Shown in pieces: positions 1-8,424 of a DNA stretch of 64,000 bases (position 1 is its first letter; the number at the start of each line of letters is the position of its first letter). This DNA comes from Oscillospiraceae bacterium CM (GTDB lineage: Bacteria > Bacillota > Clostridia > Oscillospirales > Oscillospiraceae), in contig CP072107.1 of NCBI GenBank assembly GCA_022870705.1, positions 1,610,501-1,674,500 on the forward strand, given 5' to 3'. The position numbers and the translations under genes were made by a program. The notes under the pieces were generated by a model. The model was not told the DNA's origin. It saw nothing but the letters and a program-made list of their open reading frames with translations, and did not search any database.

Positions 1-494
1 CCGATAAAGATGAGGATGCGCAGAACACCCTCGAAGAGGTTCCGAAGGAGTGTGCTGTGAATGACGCTGTCAAGCAGCCCGGCCAGTAGCGTCGGCAGCA
101 GGATGAACAGGCCGACCGACATGGCAAGTCCGATGACAACGGCCAGCGTAATGATTATTTTTTCCGCCTTCTCACCGCCGAAGTGCTCTTCAATCCAACG
201 GTCAAGTTTTGACGGCTCTTCCTGTTCCTCCTCCGGCATTTGCTCGGCGGCATACATGAGCGCCCGGACACCGGCGACCATCGTGGCACCGAAATTGACG
301 ACGCCCCGAATGAGAGGCCAGCCGACTATGGGGTATTTTTCTTTGAGCAACTTGAGTTCCTCGACTTTTTCGACGAGACCATCACGTCCTCTGACGACAA
401 TGGCCTGTTTATGCGGCCCACGCATTAAAACGCCCTCAATCAGCGCCTGCCCGCCGACAGTTGTTTTAAAGGCGGTCTTTTCCTCTTCAGTCAT
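1..494 (-). CDS. yqhQ: DUF1385 family membrane protein, YqhQ-like (5' part only; runs off the window)
   Basis: About 164 codons are visible from the ATG at 494 to the left edge, so the C-terminal half is missing. The N-terminus has the family's signature VGGQALIEGVLMRGPH near residues 13-28, followed by RGVVNFG, a Glu-rich segment and the start of a hydrophobic membrane region (IIITLAVVIGLAMSVG and onward). Known family: DUF1385 proteins are polytopic membrane proteins widespread in Firmicutes and described as putative metal-dependent enzymes; the exact role is unsettled. An AAAGGAG ribosome binding site lies about 10 bases before the ATG. It follows the sensor kinase stop by 38 bp, so it is probably the last visible gene of the lipoprotein-regulator-kinase operon. 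Confidence 0.88.
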   Translation of the reverse strand, partial: MTEEEKTAFKTTVGGQALIEGVLMRGPHKQAIVVRGRDGLVEKVEELKLLKEKYPIVGWPLIRGVVNFGATMVAGVRALMYAAEQMPEEEQEEPSKLDRWIEEHFGGEKAEKIIITLAVVIGLAMSVGLFILLPTLLAGLLDSVIHSTLLRNLFEGVLRILIFI

Positions 495-532
495 ATGGTG
501 CGTTAATTCTCCTTTATGGTAGCTTCCGGCCC

Positions 533-1960
533 TTAAACAGAGCTGCTGACCGGCAGACGGACCGTCACAAGCAAACCGCCGCCCTCGGCGTTTTCAAGCG
601 TGAGCGTGCCGCCATGGAAGCGAATAATTTCGTCACAAACGGCAAGGCCGATACCGCTGCCGCGGTCCTTGGCATTCGAGCCTTTATAAAACTTCATTTT
701 CACGTTGTCCAGTTCATCTGCCGGGACGCCGGGTCCAAAATCACGAATACAGATGATGACATAGCTCGCGTCTAGGCCGACGGTGACCTCGATGCGCTTA
801 CCCTCTCGGCCATATTTGGCGGCGTTATCGAAGAGATTGAGGAACACCTGTTTTAGTCGGCTCGGATCGCCGGGTATGAGCGGAATTTCGTCCATGTACG
901 GCTCATATATGAGCTCCAGCTCATCCTGCCGCAAGAGCTCGCGGTAAGTGAAAATCGAATCCTCCAGCTCGGCAACGATGTCAATGAGCTCAATATTGAG
1001 CGTAAAGCGGCCATCCTCCATGCGTGTGAATTCCAAAAGCTCCTCAACCATTTTTGTCAGCCGCCGGGCTTCCTTTAAGATGATGGCAATGCCTTTTTTC
1101 GTCTCGCCGTCAAGGTTTTCGTTATAGATAAGCGTCTCACCCCAGCCGGTAATGGCCGTCAGCGGTGTGCGCAGCTCGTGCGATACCGAGGATATAAACT
1201 CCGTTTGAATCTTTTCCGACTGCGCGATTTTCAGCGACATCTCGTTGATGGAGTCCACCATTTCACCAATCTCGTCGTGATAATCTTTATCGATCTGGAT
1301 ACCGTAGCTGCCCTGCGCGATTCGGCCTGTCATCTTGGTAATTTCGGTGACCGGCTCGATAACGGAGCGGATGAACACAAGGTTAATAAAAATGACGAGC
1401 AGCATAATGACGGCACCGAGCGCGCAGACAGCCAAAACATTAAACAGCACCTGCGCATCAACCGCATCAAGACTTGTAATATAGCGCATAACGCCAACGA
1501 CCCTGTCGGAATAAATCATGGGTGCCGAGACAGACATCACGCGCTCACCTGTCGACGGCATGCGCCCGACCCAAGAGGAAATTTCACGCGATTGAATCGC
1601 TTCGGTCACGTCGGGTGTTGAGGAGGAGCCCGCCGAGATGCCGAACGTTGACATCATAACGCGGCCTTCCGCATCCATGAACTGAAGCTCCAGCCTGTCG
1701 GCGTCTTCAAATGACTCGGTGTAACGGTAAGCGCTGTCGTAATATTCCCCATACGACTTGGCAACGTAATTGGCGAAAAAGTCGGTCGCTGTTTTGGCTT
1801 TCGTTTCAAGGCCTGTCCGAACGGCATCATAATAATTGGCGGCGATGAAAACTGAAATAGCCGCCGTGACGACGAGAAGCGAAACCAGAATCACCAAAAA
1901 GCTGCTTCTGATCCAGCGGCGCTTCAGGCCGCTTGTCGGTATTCTGAAAAACTTTCTCAT
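533..1960 (-). CDS. Sensor histidine kinase with HAMP domain
   Basis: About 475 residues. Order of domains: a transmembrane helix near residues 19-41, an extracytoplasmic sensor segment of roughly 125 residues, a second transmembrane helix around 170-195, a HAMP linker (PVTEITKMTGRIAQGSYG), a HisKA dimerisation domain with the phospho-acceptor His in SVSHELRTP (residue ~261), and a HATPase_c domain with N-box NLFDNAAKYG, DFGPGVP and GSGIGLAV. It should autophosphorylate and pass phosphate to the OmpR-type regulator encoded 42 bp upstream. I chose the third in-frame start, ATG at 1960, because AGCAGG lies 8 bases before it; the GTG at 1969 and ATG at 1966 overlap or abut that site. The signal sensed cannot be told from sequence. 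Confidence 0.93.
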   Translation of the reverse strand: MRKFFRIPTSGLKRRWIRSSFLVILVSLLVVTAAISVFIAANYYDAVRTGLETKAKTATDFFANYVAKSYGEYYDSAYRYTESFEDADRLELQFMDAEGRVMMSTFGISAGSSSTPDVTEAIQSREISSWVGRMPSTGERVMSVSAPMIYSDRVVGVMRYITSLDAVDAQVLFNVLAVCALGAVIMLLVIFINLVFIRSVIEPVTEITKMTGRIAQGSYGIQIDKDYHDEIGEMVDSINEMSLKIAQSEKIQTEFISSVSHELRTPLTAITGWGETLIYNENLDGETKKGIAIILKEARRLTKMVEELLEFTRMEDGRFTLNIELIDIVAELEDSIFTYRELLRQDELELIYEPYMDEIPLIPGDPSRLKQVFLNLFDNAAKYGREGKRIEVTVGLDASYVIICIRDFGPGVPADELDNVKMKFYKGSNAKDRGSGIGLAVCDEIIRFHGGTLTLENAEGGGLLVTVRLPVSSSV

Positions 1961-2002
1961 CGTCATCACCTGCTTTTCGTGCAGCCGTTACATCCGTTTC
2001 TT

Positions 2003-2689
2003 TTACAGGCCCCATTTATATCCGTAGCCCCAGACGGTTGTGATGAAGCTCGGATTCGTCGGGTCATCCTCGATCTTAAGACGCAAACGCCTAATATTGA
2101 CATCGGCAATTTTCAGTTCCCCAAAATAGTCCCGACCCCAGACTGTATTCAGGATGTCCTCACGAGAGAGCGCTTTGCCGGGGTTATCCATAAACATTTT
2201 CATGATGGCGTATTCCACCTGGGTGAGTTTGATGCGCACGCCGTTTTTTTCAAGCGTCCTGTTGCGGGTATTCAGCCGGAACGGCCCCTGCACGATTTCG
2301 CCCGTGTCGATCTGCTCCGGGCCGCCCGTGCGGCGGTACAGGGCGTCAATCCGCGCCGTCAGCTCAGCCGGGGAAAAAGGCTTCGTCACATAGTCGTCGG
2401 CCCCTGTCATAAGGCCTGTCACTTTGTCCATCTCCTGCGTCCGCGCCGTCAGCATGATGATGCCGATATGCGCGTCGGCTGCCCTGATCTTGCGGCAGAC
2501 CTCGAACCCGTCCATATCAGGGAGCATGATATCGAGGATGGCAACCTTAATATCGGGATTGGCTTTGAGCTTTTCGAAAGCCTCCGCCCCGGTTCCGGCC
2601 TCGACGGCCTCATAACCGGCCCGCTTGAGATTGATGACCACAAAGCTTCTGATGCTTGTCTCATCCTCTAAAACAAGAACTTTTTTCAT
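2003..2689 (-). CDS. OmpR/PhoB-family response regulator
   Basis: 228 residues. The receiver domain (1-115) has acidic residues LEDE at 7-10, phosphorylated Asp53 in ILDIMLPDMDG and conserved Lys103 in TKPFSP. The C-terminal winged-helix DNA-binding domain (about 130-228) contains LTQVEYAIMKMFMDNPGKAL and IRRLRLKIEDDP, ending in the usual VWGYGYKW. GGAGG lies 7 bases before the ATG. It is the partner of the kinase downstream and is 34 bp after the lipoprotein gene, which may be an accessory sensor or output of the system. Confidence 0.95.
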   Translation of the reverse strand: MKKVLVLEDETSIRSFVVINLKRAGYEAVEAGTGAEAFEKLKANPDIKVAILDIMLPDMDGFEVCRKIRAADAHIGIIMLTARTQEMDKVTGLMTGADDYVTKPFSPAELTARIDALYRRTGGPEQIDTGEIVQGPFRLNTRNRTLEKNGVRIKLTQVEYAIMKMFMDNPGKALSREDILNTVWGRDYFGELKIADVNIRRLRLKIEDDPTNPSFITTVWGYGYKWGL

Positions 2690-2723
2690 CGCTACTCCTC
2701 CTTACTTTGACGGTGACCCCATG

Positions 2724-4055
2724 TTACAGCGCGCCGGTGACCCAGTCCGAGTACAGCAGTTTGAAGTTATCGGTTATCGTTTTTTGGCTGACGGAGAGCC
2801 CCGCCGGTGACGCAATAATTTCGGCGGCGTAGACAACGTCTCCATGCTCTGCGAGCTTAAACCGGCCCGCAACGGCCGCCCGGTCATTCCTGTTGTCGCC
2901 GTAGAGGGCGTATATCTTCAGATAATCGACAGGCGTATCGCTTGCGCCGGAGAGATAAGAGAAAACAATCGTCCGCTCGCCGGAGACACTGTCCTCCCGG
3001 CGGACGGTGATCTTATCGCGCCAGGCATTCGGAAGGATGAGATACCAGCCGTCCGAAAAATTATGATACGTCGTGAAAACACGGCTTTTATTTCCGCTGC
3101 TGTCGAAAGCGAGCCAGTCGATCACATAGTAATCCGATTGTTCAGGCGAAGTCAGTCGCCGCGGGGACGGCACCTCATAAACACCATCCTTATTAATGTC
3201 GGTACTGTAAACAGTATAGTCCCGCACCGATGTCTCGCTGATACCACTTGTTTTATTGAGGGTAATGTTCGATAGCGCGCCGCTTTTGAAAGCAAGCACG
3301 TCCGTCAGCATCCCGCCGCCGGGCAGCTGCCCCTCCGCAAAAACGGCCTGCTTCCCGTCGGACAGCGAACCGGCCACAACGCGTGAAAAGGCGGACAGGC
3401 CGTTTGACAGGCGCACCGTGCTTGTTTTAACGTTGCCGTCCGGCAGAAGCGAGAACATCGCCGCCTCGCCGGGCACGTCCGACGACGCCAACTGGAGCGC
3501 CAAAACATCTGTCCGGCCGTCGTTGTCGAGGTCATTGAGGACAAGTGCCGTATAGTCCGCCCCGGCCAAAAGCGTCTGCTGATAACTCTTAATGGCGTAA
3601 ATCGACATGTGCAGGAGCGCCGCGCTCATCTGCCAGCCGACAACCAGCTCCGTCATGCCGTCACCATCCATATCGGCGTAGCGGATGCTTTCAATCGCCG
3701 TCCCGTCGCCGTCTATGACATCGGCTGTTTCGTAGTTATCGCCCTGCAGGCGCATGATATAAATCCGCAGGGGCTTGTCCCCTTTGACGCGGAAAAAAAC
3801 GACCGCCTCATTGATACCGTCTCCGTCGAGATCCTTGAGCTGGACGGCCTGACGGTTCGGACCGGACGTTGGCGGCGCATATTCGGCACCGGCGGCCAAA
3901 ACCATGTTGATTTGCTCTTGAAGCTTCACATATTCTTTCGACGCTTGAGGAAGCGTATATAAGTCATCCGGCGTCACTTTAAAGCAGCCCGACAAAGCAA
4001 AAAGCATGGCCAGCAGGCAGACGAGACCCACTGCATACCGCCGTCCGATCTGCAT
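2724..4055 (-). CDS. Lipoprotein with FG-GAP/VCBS-like calcium-binding repeats
   Basis: 443 residues from the ATG at 4055, preceded by AAAGGGGGCGGG. An upstream in-frame start at 4115 would add 20 charged residues before the signal peptide and has no good ribosome binding site. Signal peptide and lipobox LSGC place the lipidated Cys at residue 24. The mature protein has repeated acidic loops of the FG-GAP/VCBS type: DLDGDGINEAVVFF, DMDGDGMTELVVGW, DLDNDGRTDVLAL and DINKDGVYEVP. These are known to form beta-propeller blades that often bind calcium. It is first in the operon with the two-component system, so an extracytoplasmic role in signal input is an inference from position. Confidence 0.8.
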   Translation of the reverse strand: MQIGRRYAVGLVCLLAMLFALSGCFKVTPDDLYTLPQASKEYVKLQEQINMVLAAGAEYAPPTSGPNRQAVQLKDLDGDGINEAVVFFRVKGDKPLRIYIMRLQGDNYETADVIDGDGTAIESIRYADMDGDGMTELVVGWQMSAALLHMSIYAIKSYQQTLLAGADYTALVLNDLDNDGRTDVLALQLASSDVPGEAAMFSLLPDGNVKTSTVRLSNGLSAFSRVVAGSLSDGKQAVFAEGQLPGGGMLTDVLAFKSGALSNITLNKTSGISETSVRDYTVYSTDINKDGVYEVPSPRRLTSPEQSDYYVIDWLAFDSSGNKSRVFTTYHNFSDGWYLILPNAWRDKITVRREDSVSGERTIVFSYLSGASDTPVDYLKIYALYGDNRNDRAAVAGRFKLAEHGDVVYAAEIIASPAGLSVSQKTITDNFKLLYSDWVTGAL

Positions 4056-4203
4056 GGTGCCCGCCCCCTTTTTCCTCAATCTGGCGTTCCCGCCGCCTGT
4101 TCCGGCAGAAATCAATAATCTTATTTATTTTATCATATTTTTCAGAAGATTGGTAGTAGGAACTTTACCGTATTCCGTCGGTGCGCCGTCTGTCTATTTT
4201 CAC

Positions 4204-4232
4204 TTGAAATCCCTGATGGGCTGTTGTATAAT
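4204..4232 (+). promoter_or_regulatory. Sigma-A-type promoter of tRNA-Leu
   Basis: TTGAAA (4204-4209) and TATAAT (4227-4232) are separated by exactly 17 bp, a near-consensus vegetative promoter. The -10 box ends 21 bp before the mature tRNA 5' end. Confidence 0.85.
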
Positions 4233-4253
4233 GTGGCGTGCATCAAGCCTTAT

Positions 4254-4337
4254 GCCGGTGTGATGAAATCGGTAGACGTAGCGGACTCAAAATCCGCCGC
4301 TGGCAACAGCATGCCGGTTCGAGTCCGGCCACCGGCA
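4254..4337 (+). tRNA. tRNA-Leu (anticodon CAA)
   Basis: 84-nt cloverleaf. Acceptor arms GCCGGTG (4254-4260) and CACCGGC (4330-4336) pair fully, with discriminator A4337. The anticodon stem GCGGA/TCCGC encloses the loop CTCAAAA, giving anticodon CAA, which reads UUG. There is a long variable arm as expected for leucine and a GGTTCGAGTCC T-arm. CCA is not encoded. It has its own promoter and terminator, and marks the left border of the RHS island. Confidence 0.95.
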
Positions 4338-4340
4338 TTG

Positions 4341-4377
4341 AAAAAAGCCTCAAAGGGAAACCTTTGGGGCTTTTTTT
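4341..4377 (+). terminator. Rho-independent terminator of tRNA-Leu
   Basis: AAAAAAGCCTCAAAGG, a GAAA loop, then CCTTTGGGGC and seven T. Four bases separate it from the tRNA 3' end. Confidence 0.9.
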
Positions 4378-4817
4378 ACAATTCTAAAGAAGGCATTATT
4401 ACCGCCAGAAAAAGTGTCGAGGGTCGTCTTTTTGATTCATCTGAAATTCTAGTTACTTCTCTTTTTCAAATTTTATATTTGTTAGTACGGTATTTACCAG
4501 TTCTCTTTGCTGAGCTTCCGTCAATTCAAATTGGCATTTGGCGTATTCAGCAAAAAATGAAACTGGATATGTAGGCTTTCTGCGAAAGGGTCTTATCATT
4601 CAAAATTCAGACTCAAAATTTGTTTCGTCGCCCCAATTTTTAGGGTGAACCATGGTAATGAAAATGATGCAGGTTAAAGGCGGGTACACCTCGAGGCGCA
4701 CCCGCCGATTCACAGTGGACGGCAATGCCGACCGCCCAATGACTTTGAGCAAATTGTCTATTTTTTCATAGGTGGATGTAAATCGAGCAATGAACACCTT
4801 TTGGGTGTCTGTGGTTA
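4378..4817. other. 440-bp intergenic stretch with degenerate coding remnants
   Basis: I see no convincing full gene here. On the minus strand a 65-codon frame (4797-4600) with the segment RSALPSTVNRRVRLEVYPPL stops at a TGA that touches the ATG of the 48-codon frame at 4599. Within the first frame a GGCGGGT...ACCCGCC inverted repeat (about 4679-4706) and CGGCAATGCCG suggest a structured repeat element instead of a gene. It lies between a tRNA gene and the RHS island, a common place for integration debris. No duplicated tRNA 3' end was seen. Confidence 0.4.
4453..4599 (-). CDS. Possible 48-residue peptide or gene remnant
   Basis: The frame encodes a sequence with protein-like composition (FFAEYAKCQFELTEAQQREL, then NTVLTNIKFEKEK), including an amphipathic helix pattern. 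There is no clear ribosome binding site before the ATG at 4599, and it begins directly at the stop of the preceding small frame. I read it as the tail of a decayed gene more than as a functional peptide. I do not recognise the family. Confidence 0.3.
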   Translation of the reverse strand: MIRPFRRKPTYPVSFFAEYAKCQFELTEAQQRELVNTVLTNIKFEKEK

Positions 4818-5636
4818 CTACGAACAGCCAGATTTCAGGCTTTTCAAATCACTCCATTTAATTTGTAATTCTACAACATCCCCTGTCACATGTGGCACAG
4901 CAATAATTAATCCGATTAATTCTTTATTAAAGTAGCTATAGATAACAGGAGAATCTTCATACGGCGAGTCAGCATTGTTTAATAAATAAATAATATCATC
5001 ATCAGAATAATTTTTGTTAAAATAATCAAATGCCTCTGATGCAAGTTCGTTCTCAGCTGGAATATTAACGCTTCTTAGAATGTTCACAAAATTTTTATTA
5101 ATTTTTAAGAAATCTTTTAACTGCAGCCTATATCCTTTAAGCAAATTGATATTAACAGTATAAGATAATTCACGTGGATAAGCCGCGCCTTCATAGTACA
5201 CTGAACCAAAATATTTTATACTCAACAAGCTTTTATTGGTATACATTACTCTAAAATTTAGCTCTAATGTTATTTTTTCTGAATTGCCACCTAAAGAAAT
5301 AAATTCCGCAAATGCTTGTTTCTTTAAAATATCATTAATGCTTTCTTCTAAAACGGTATTGCTCATGTGAGATAGACAAGGATATCGAATATTAATATTT
5401 TTGTCTACAAAGCATAAATCATTAATAGTGATGTTTTCATTACCAGGTGTATAGTTTTCATTAATATTTTCGGTATTCCCTTTTTCTATTTCTTCTGGAA
5501 TAACAGTATGAACAGCAATCACGCTATCCCCCGCTTCTTTTGCTTCAGTTTTCTGTCCTAATTCTGATTTATTACATGATGTTAAAAATAATAGTATGAA
5601 AATGACAATCAGATATCTTTTTAAGTAGATTTTCAT
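4818..5636 (-). CDS. Lipoprotein with DUF4163/DUF3298 (RsiV/PdaC-like) domain; candidate immunity protein
   Basis: 272 residues. Signal peptide and lipobox LTSC put the lipid-modified Cys at residue 21. After an acidic linker, residues ~75-268 match the DUF4163-DUF3298 pattern: a YP-containing first strand, a short helix with conserved Asn/Ile (SINDILKK), the SIKYFGSVYYEGAAYP strand pair, an NINLLKGYRLQLKDFLK helix start, and a terminal FNKELIGLIIAVPHVTGD...WSDLK strand. Known: the same domain in the Bacillus anti-sigma factor RsiV binds lysozyme directly, and it is also the N-terminal part of PdaC. This gene starts 28 bp after the GH19 tip cassette. I infer that it protects the producer from that lysozyme-like tip on the outer face of the membrane. 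AAAGG lies 9 bases before the ATG. The gene is much more AT-rich than the flanking chromosome. Confidence 0.75.
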   Translation of the reverse strand: MKIYLKRYLIVIFILLFLTSCNKSELGQKTEAKEAGDSVIAVHTVIPEEIEKGNTENINENYTPGNENITINDLCFVDKNINIRYPCLSHMSNTVLEESINDILKKQAFAEFISLGGNSEKITLELNFRVMYTNKSLLSIKYFGSVYYEGAAYPRELSYTVNINLLKGYRLQLKDFLKINKNFVNILRSVNIPAENELASEAFDYFNKNYSDDDIIYLLNNADSPYEDSPVIYSYFNKELIGLIIAVPHVTGDVVELQIKWSDLKSLKSGCS

Positions 5637-5664
5637 TTCAATAACCTTTCATTGATCGAATTTA

Positions 5665-7404
5665 TTATTTAATTATGGACGTAACAACAGTATATATTTC
5701 CTTTCTACTATCCCATTCTCCTGGATACGCAGAAGCATTTGAATCACCTGCATATACTGCATTAGATACCATTTTTAGGGTCGTCATGGAGTCATAGCCT
5801 TTTGCTATTACGTCATTAATTTTATGTGTACTCCAATAATACCCCGCTACTTCCCATGCATAATTAGCAGCAATATGGTTAGCACCAAGTTTCATAATAT
5901 TTGGATCACTGATACCAAATTTTTCGATTAGGTAATTAGAAAATTTTTGATAATTATACCGCCCTGTTAATTGAATAAAACCTGCCCCTCTAAAAAGGTA
6001 GCCGTCCCCAACTTGTGTATTTCCTAAATTTTTCCCACCTGTCGTACCCGGTTCATACTTTTTGCAGTATTGTCTTACATAACTTTCTGAGCACCAACCC
6101 GCTTCGGTGAGTGCAAGGCGTGATTCATGCAAACACACCGCTAGAAAATATTGCACTTGTTCAAGGGTGGTGATTCCATACGTGACCAACACCCTGTTTA
6201 AATCGCTTACTAAAGCATCAGTAACTTTTCCCGCAAGAAAATGATTACTCTTTTTTAATAATTGTTCTAACAATTCTTTTGTTACAAGATATTCAGATGT
6301 ATTTTCAGTTGCCCCTCCACTTCCACCTGTATTATTATCTATTATTGCTGAAGAAGGCGTAATCGTCATGCTGTCCATGATACTATTTACTAAATCGTTG
6401 CGCTGACCTTTATACTTAGCATAACTACTGGGATTAGTTAGATAATCTGCGTATATTTTTGACAGTTCACCGGCAATAAATTTTCCGCAACCGGCGTATG
6501 ATCCATCGCTGTTAAATAAATCAGACTTCGTGATAACCCCTTTCGTGATGTATAACGTTTGAAATCTCAAAAGTGCTTCAAGCGTGTTTTTTTGGAACAC
6601 GCCGTCTACTACTCTCCCTTGATTAAAGTCATCGGCAGTATATATTCCAGTATAATACCCAAGCATATATAACAACCATTGCATCTGCATAACATCATTG
6701 TCACTATCGTAGGAAGTGTTGATAGTTCCATATTCGATAGGCTTTATTGTTGTGTTTGCTTTTGATGGTGTGAATATATTTGTGCCTTTTTGACCATTGT
6801 CCGAATCATATATAATTTTTCCATTATTATCATAAATTACTACATGTTTAGTTTCTCTGCCATCCGGAGTTATTTCCTTAGTAGTTTCAGTAATATTACC
6901 GCATATTTCGTGCACTGTTTCAACCGACTTTATGCCACCATTAGAATAATAAATAGTTGTTGTAGTTATTTCCGGTTCGGAAACTCCGGAACCAGGTATT
7001 GATCCTAAATATCTGGAGCTGGTTGAATAAAAGTAACTGGGTTCATCAACATGCCCCGTCGGATCACTATTCATCATTGGCTCGTTATGGCAATACGTAT
7101 ACAGATTCAGGCTCAGCGGGTCGTTTGCTTGGCCGGTATACGAGTCCGCCGTGATAAACCGCGCTGTCACAGGGTCATAATACCGCGCGTTGAGGTAGTA
7201 CATTCCCGTCTCATCGTCAAACTGATACCCGGCGTAGAGATAGCTATTGGCAATATTGCCGGTGGCGGTGGTGACAACGCCGAATGCGTCGTAGTCGTAC
7301 GTCATGACGATGCTGCCGGTTGAATCCGCAATATTCACAACGTCGCCGTGCCCGTTATACAGGTAATACAGCGTCGTTGTACCCGCCGTGCGGCTGATGA
7401 GCAT
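5665..7404 (-). CDS. Orphan RHS tip cassette: truncated RHS core + peptidoglycan-binding-like + GH19 domain
   Basis: 579 residues from the first ATG, but homology to the big RHS gene continues in frame back to 7470 without an upstream start codon or ribosome binding site, so it is probably silent unless recombined. Residues 1-117 are the end of the RHS core (YYLNARYYDPVTARFITADS, DPTGH). After a linker, residues ~230-310 resemble a peptidoglycan-binding domain (VMQMQWLLYMLGYYTG, VVDGVFQKNTLEALLRFQ). Residues ~375-579 are GH19-like, with CLHESRL (likely catalytic Glu427) and the family motif YLFRGAGFIQLTGRYNY at ~467-483. GH19 enzymes cleave chitin or act as endolysin muramidases; in a toxin tip the substrate is most likely peptidoglycan. 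The RsiV-like lipoprotein follows by 28 bp. Confidence 0.8.
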   Translation of the reverse strand: MLISRTAGTTTLYYLYNGHGDVVNIADSTGSIVMTYDYDAFGVVTTATGNIANSYLYAGYQFDDETGMYYLNARYYDPVTARFITADSYTGQANDPLSLNLYTYCHNEPMMNSDPTGHVDEPSYFYSTSSRYLGSIPGSGVSEPEITTTTIYYSNGGIKSVETVHEICGNITETTKEITPDGRETKHVVIYDNNGKIIYDSDNGQKGTNIFTPSKANTTIKPIEYGTINTSYDSDNDVMQMQWLLYMLGYYTGIYTADDFNQGRVVDGVFQKNTLEALLRFQTLYITKGVITKSDLFNSDGSYAGCGKFIAGELSKIYADYLTNPSSYAKYKGQRNDLVNSIMDSMTITPSSAIIDNNTGGSGGATENTSEYLVTKELLEQLLKKSNHFLAGKVTDALVSDLNRVLVTYGITTLEQVQYFLAVCLHESRLALTEAGWCSESYVRQYCKKYEPGTTGGKNLGNTQVGDGYLFRGAGFIQLTGRYNYQKFSNYLIEKFGISDPNIMKLGANHIAANYAWEVAGYYWSTHKINDVIAKGYDSMTTLKMVSNAVYAGDSNASAYPGEWDSRKEIYTVVTSIIK

Positions 7405-7470
7405 GTCCCCACCGTAGACGTTGTACGCCGTCTGATTTCCGCTGCCGTCTAGCTCCAGGACGACCTTGTC
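7051..7470 (-). repeat. 420-bp direct repeat of the RHS core (copy 1)
   Basis: Colinear without gaps with 10407-10826 in the large RHS gene; both span the C-terminal RHS core and end at the DPTGH boundary, after which the two tips have nothing in common. The few differences seen include LYYLNARYYDP versus MYYLNARYYDP and DPFG versus DAFG. This is the shared homology through which tips could be exchanged. Confidence 0.92.
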
Positions 7471-7489
7471 TAAAGGGCAATAGCAACGC

Positions 7490-7538
7490 GATTGAATCCA
7501 TTAAATGTATAATATGTCGTATTGTTGTTCCAGTCAAG
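7490..7538 (-). pseudogene. 49-bp remnant of an earlier RHS repeat
   Basis: This stretch aligns without gaps to 12086-12134 of the big RHS gene with about 45 of 49 bases equal. It lies only 20 bp before copy 1 of the core repeat, whereas the two matching segments are about 1.26 kb apart in the intact gene. It marks an internal deletion within a former full RHS gene or displaced 3' end. Confidence 0.7.
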
Positions 7539-7579
7539 AAATATGAAAAAGCCTTTGAGAATGTTTTGGGGATAAGAAA

Positions 7580-7613
7580 CACCTCGCATGTATCTGCTAA
7601 TACATGCGAGGTG
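7580..7613 (-). terminator. Strong hairpin after lipoprotein B
   Basis: Perfect 14-bp inverted repeat (CACCTCGCATGTAT and its complement) with a 6-nt loop, 11 bp past the stop of the gene at 7625. On the minus strand it is followed by TTTCTTAT, a weak T-tract. A terminator or 3' stabiliser. Confidence 0.6.
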
Positions 7614-7624
7614 CTAAATTGATG

Positions 7625-8173
7625 TTATGTCGTTGTTACTGTACTGCCATCTGGTATATCGATCCCAGCAGGAAGCGTATCAGGTCCACCGCCATGGAAG
7701 TATTTATCTTTATCTTCTGCTTTCATTACCTGAATTACATACATGCCTACATTCTCAGGATGGTCAGTATCAATAGTACATTCCACCAGAAAAATTAAAT
7801 ACTTCTGTTTATCAGTATAAATATAATACCATGAATTTGATCCTTTGATTCTGCTCCCATTATTAATAGATTCTGCAGTAGCACCATGCACGATTGTTTC
7901 CCATGATTCAATTTTCCCTTGTACAAATACAAATAAATAATCAATCTGTCCGTCAAGGTCTTCTGTCTTATTTTTCGCCTGATTGGAAAACATGTTCTTT
8001 ATAGAATTTTTATCCTGGTTATTTATCGCTTTTATGATTTGTTTCAGTCTGGCGTCTGCCTTACCTCCGTCATTATCTATACTTAACATATGTGTTCTTG
8101 CCCCTCCTATTGAACATGCATTTAGAAATAATATACTTGCTATAAGTAAAAACCCAAAAATGCTCTTAATCAT
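7625..8173 (-). CDS. Small lipoprotein, DUF5104-like (lipoprotein B)
   Basis: 182 residues; lipobox LNAC gives Cys20. The mature part has the pattern of DUF5104 lipoproteins of Firmicutes: a helical KQIIKAINNQDKNSIKNMFS segment then QIDYLFVFVQGKIESWE and two later beta segments (NSWYYIYTD, YLIFLVECTIDTD). The fold looks NTF2-like or cystatin-like, which is inference. No enzyme motif is visible. AAAGGA lies 10 bases before the ATG. It is second downstream of the M23-tipped RHS gene and may be another immunity protein, possibly a leftover from a previous tip. AT-rich compared with the chromosome. Confidence 0.65.
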   Translation of the reverse strand: MIKSIFGFLLIASILFLNACSIGGARTHMLSIDNDGGKADARLKQIIKAINNQDKNSIKNMFSNQAKNKTEDLDGQIDYLFVFVQGKIESWETIVHGATAESINNGSRIKGSNSWYYIYTDKQKYLIFLVECTIDTDHPENVGMYVIQVMKAEDKDKYFHGGGPDTLPAGIDIPDGSTVTTT

Positions 8174-8338
8174 AGCTTCTTTGTCCTTTAACTAAAAATT
8201 AACCCTGCACTATGGAGGCCATCGTTGAATACCCATTTATTACCTTCGCAAAGTATAAAACCCGACTTATACTGGTTGTTTTTCCCATATTCATATATCT
8301 TGAATCCGCTTTTCTTTCACTTCTCGGCATAATATACC

Positions 8339-8372
8339 ACTCCCGCAGCTATCATAACATAGCTGCGGGAGT
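8339..8372 (-). terminator. Hairpin after lipoprotein A
   Basis: Inverted repeat ACTCCCGCAGCTAT with a CATAAC loop and perfect complement (8339-8372), 52 bp past the stop of the gene at 8425. No clear T-tract on the minus strand, so termination is uncertain. The rest of 8174-8424 shows nothing else I can support. Confidence 0.5.
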
Positions 8373-8424
8373 ATTTTCAAACAGTAGCACCGTCGCCTTG
8401 ATTTGCTTGCTTGTTTTTCCTTTG

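Noticed and set aside
4254-4337. tRNA-Leu as a phage attachment site
   Set aside because: No repeated copy of the tRNA 3' end and no integrase gene in the window.
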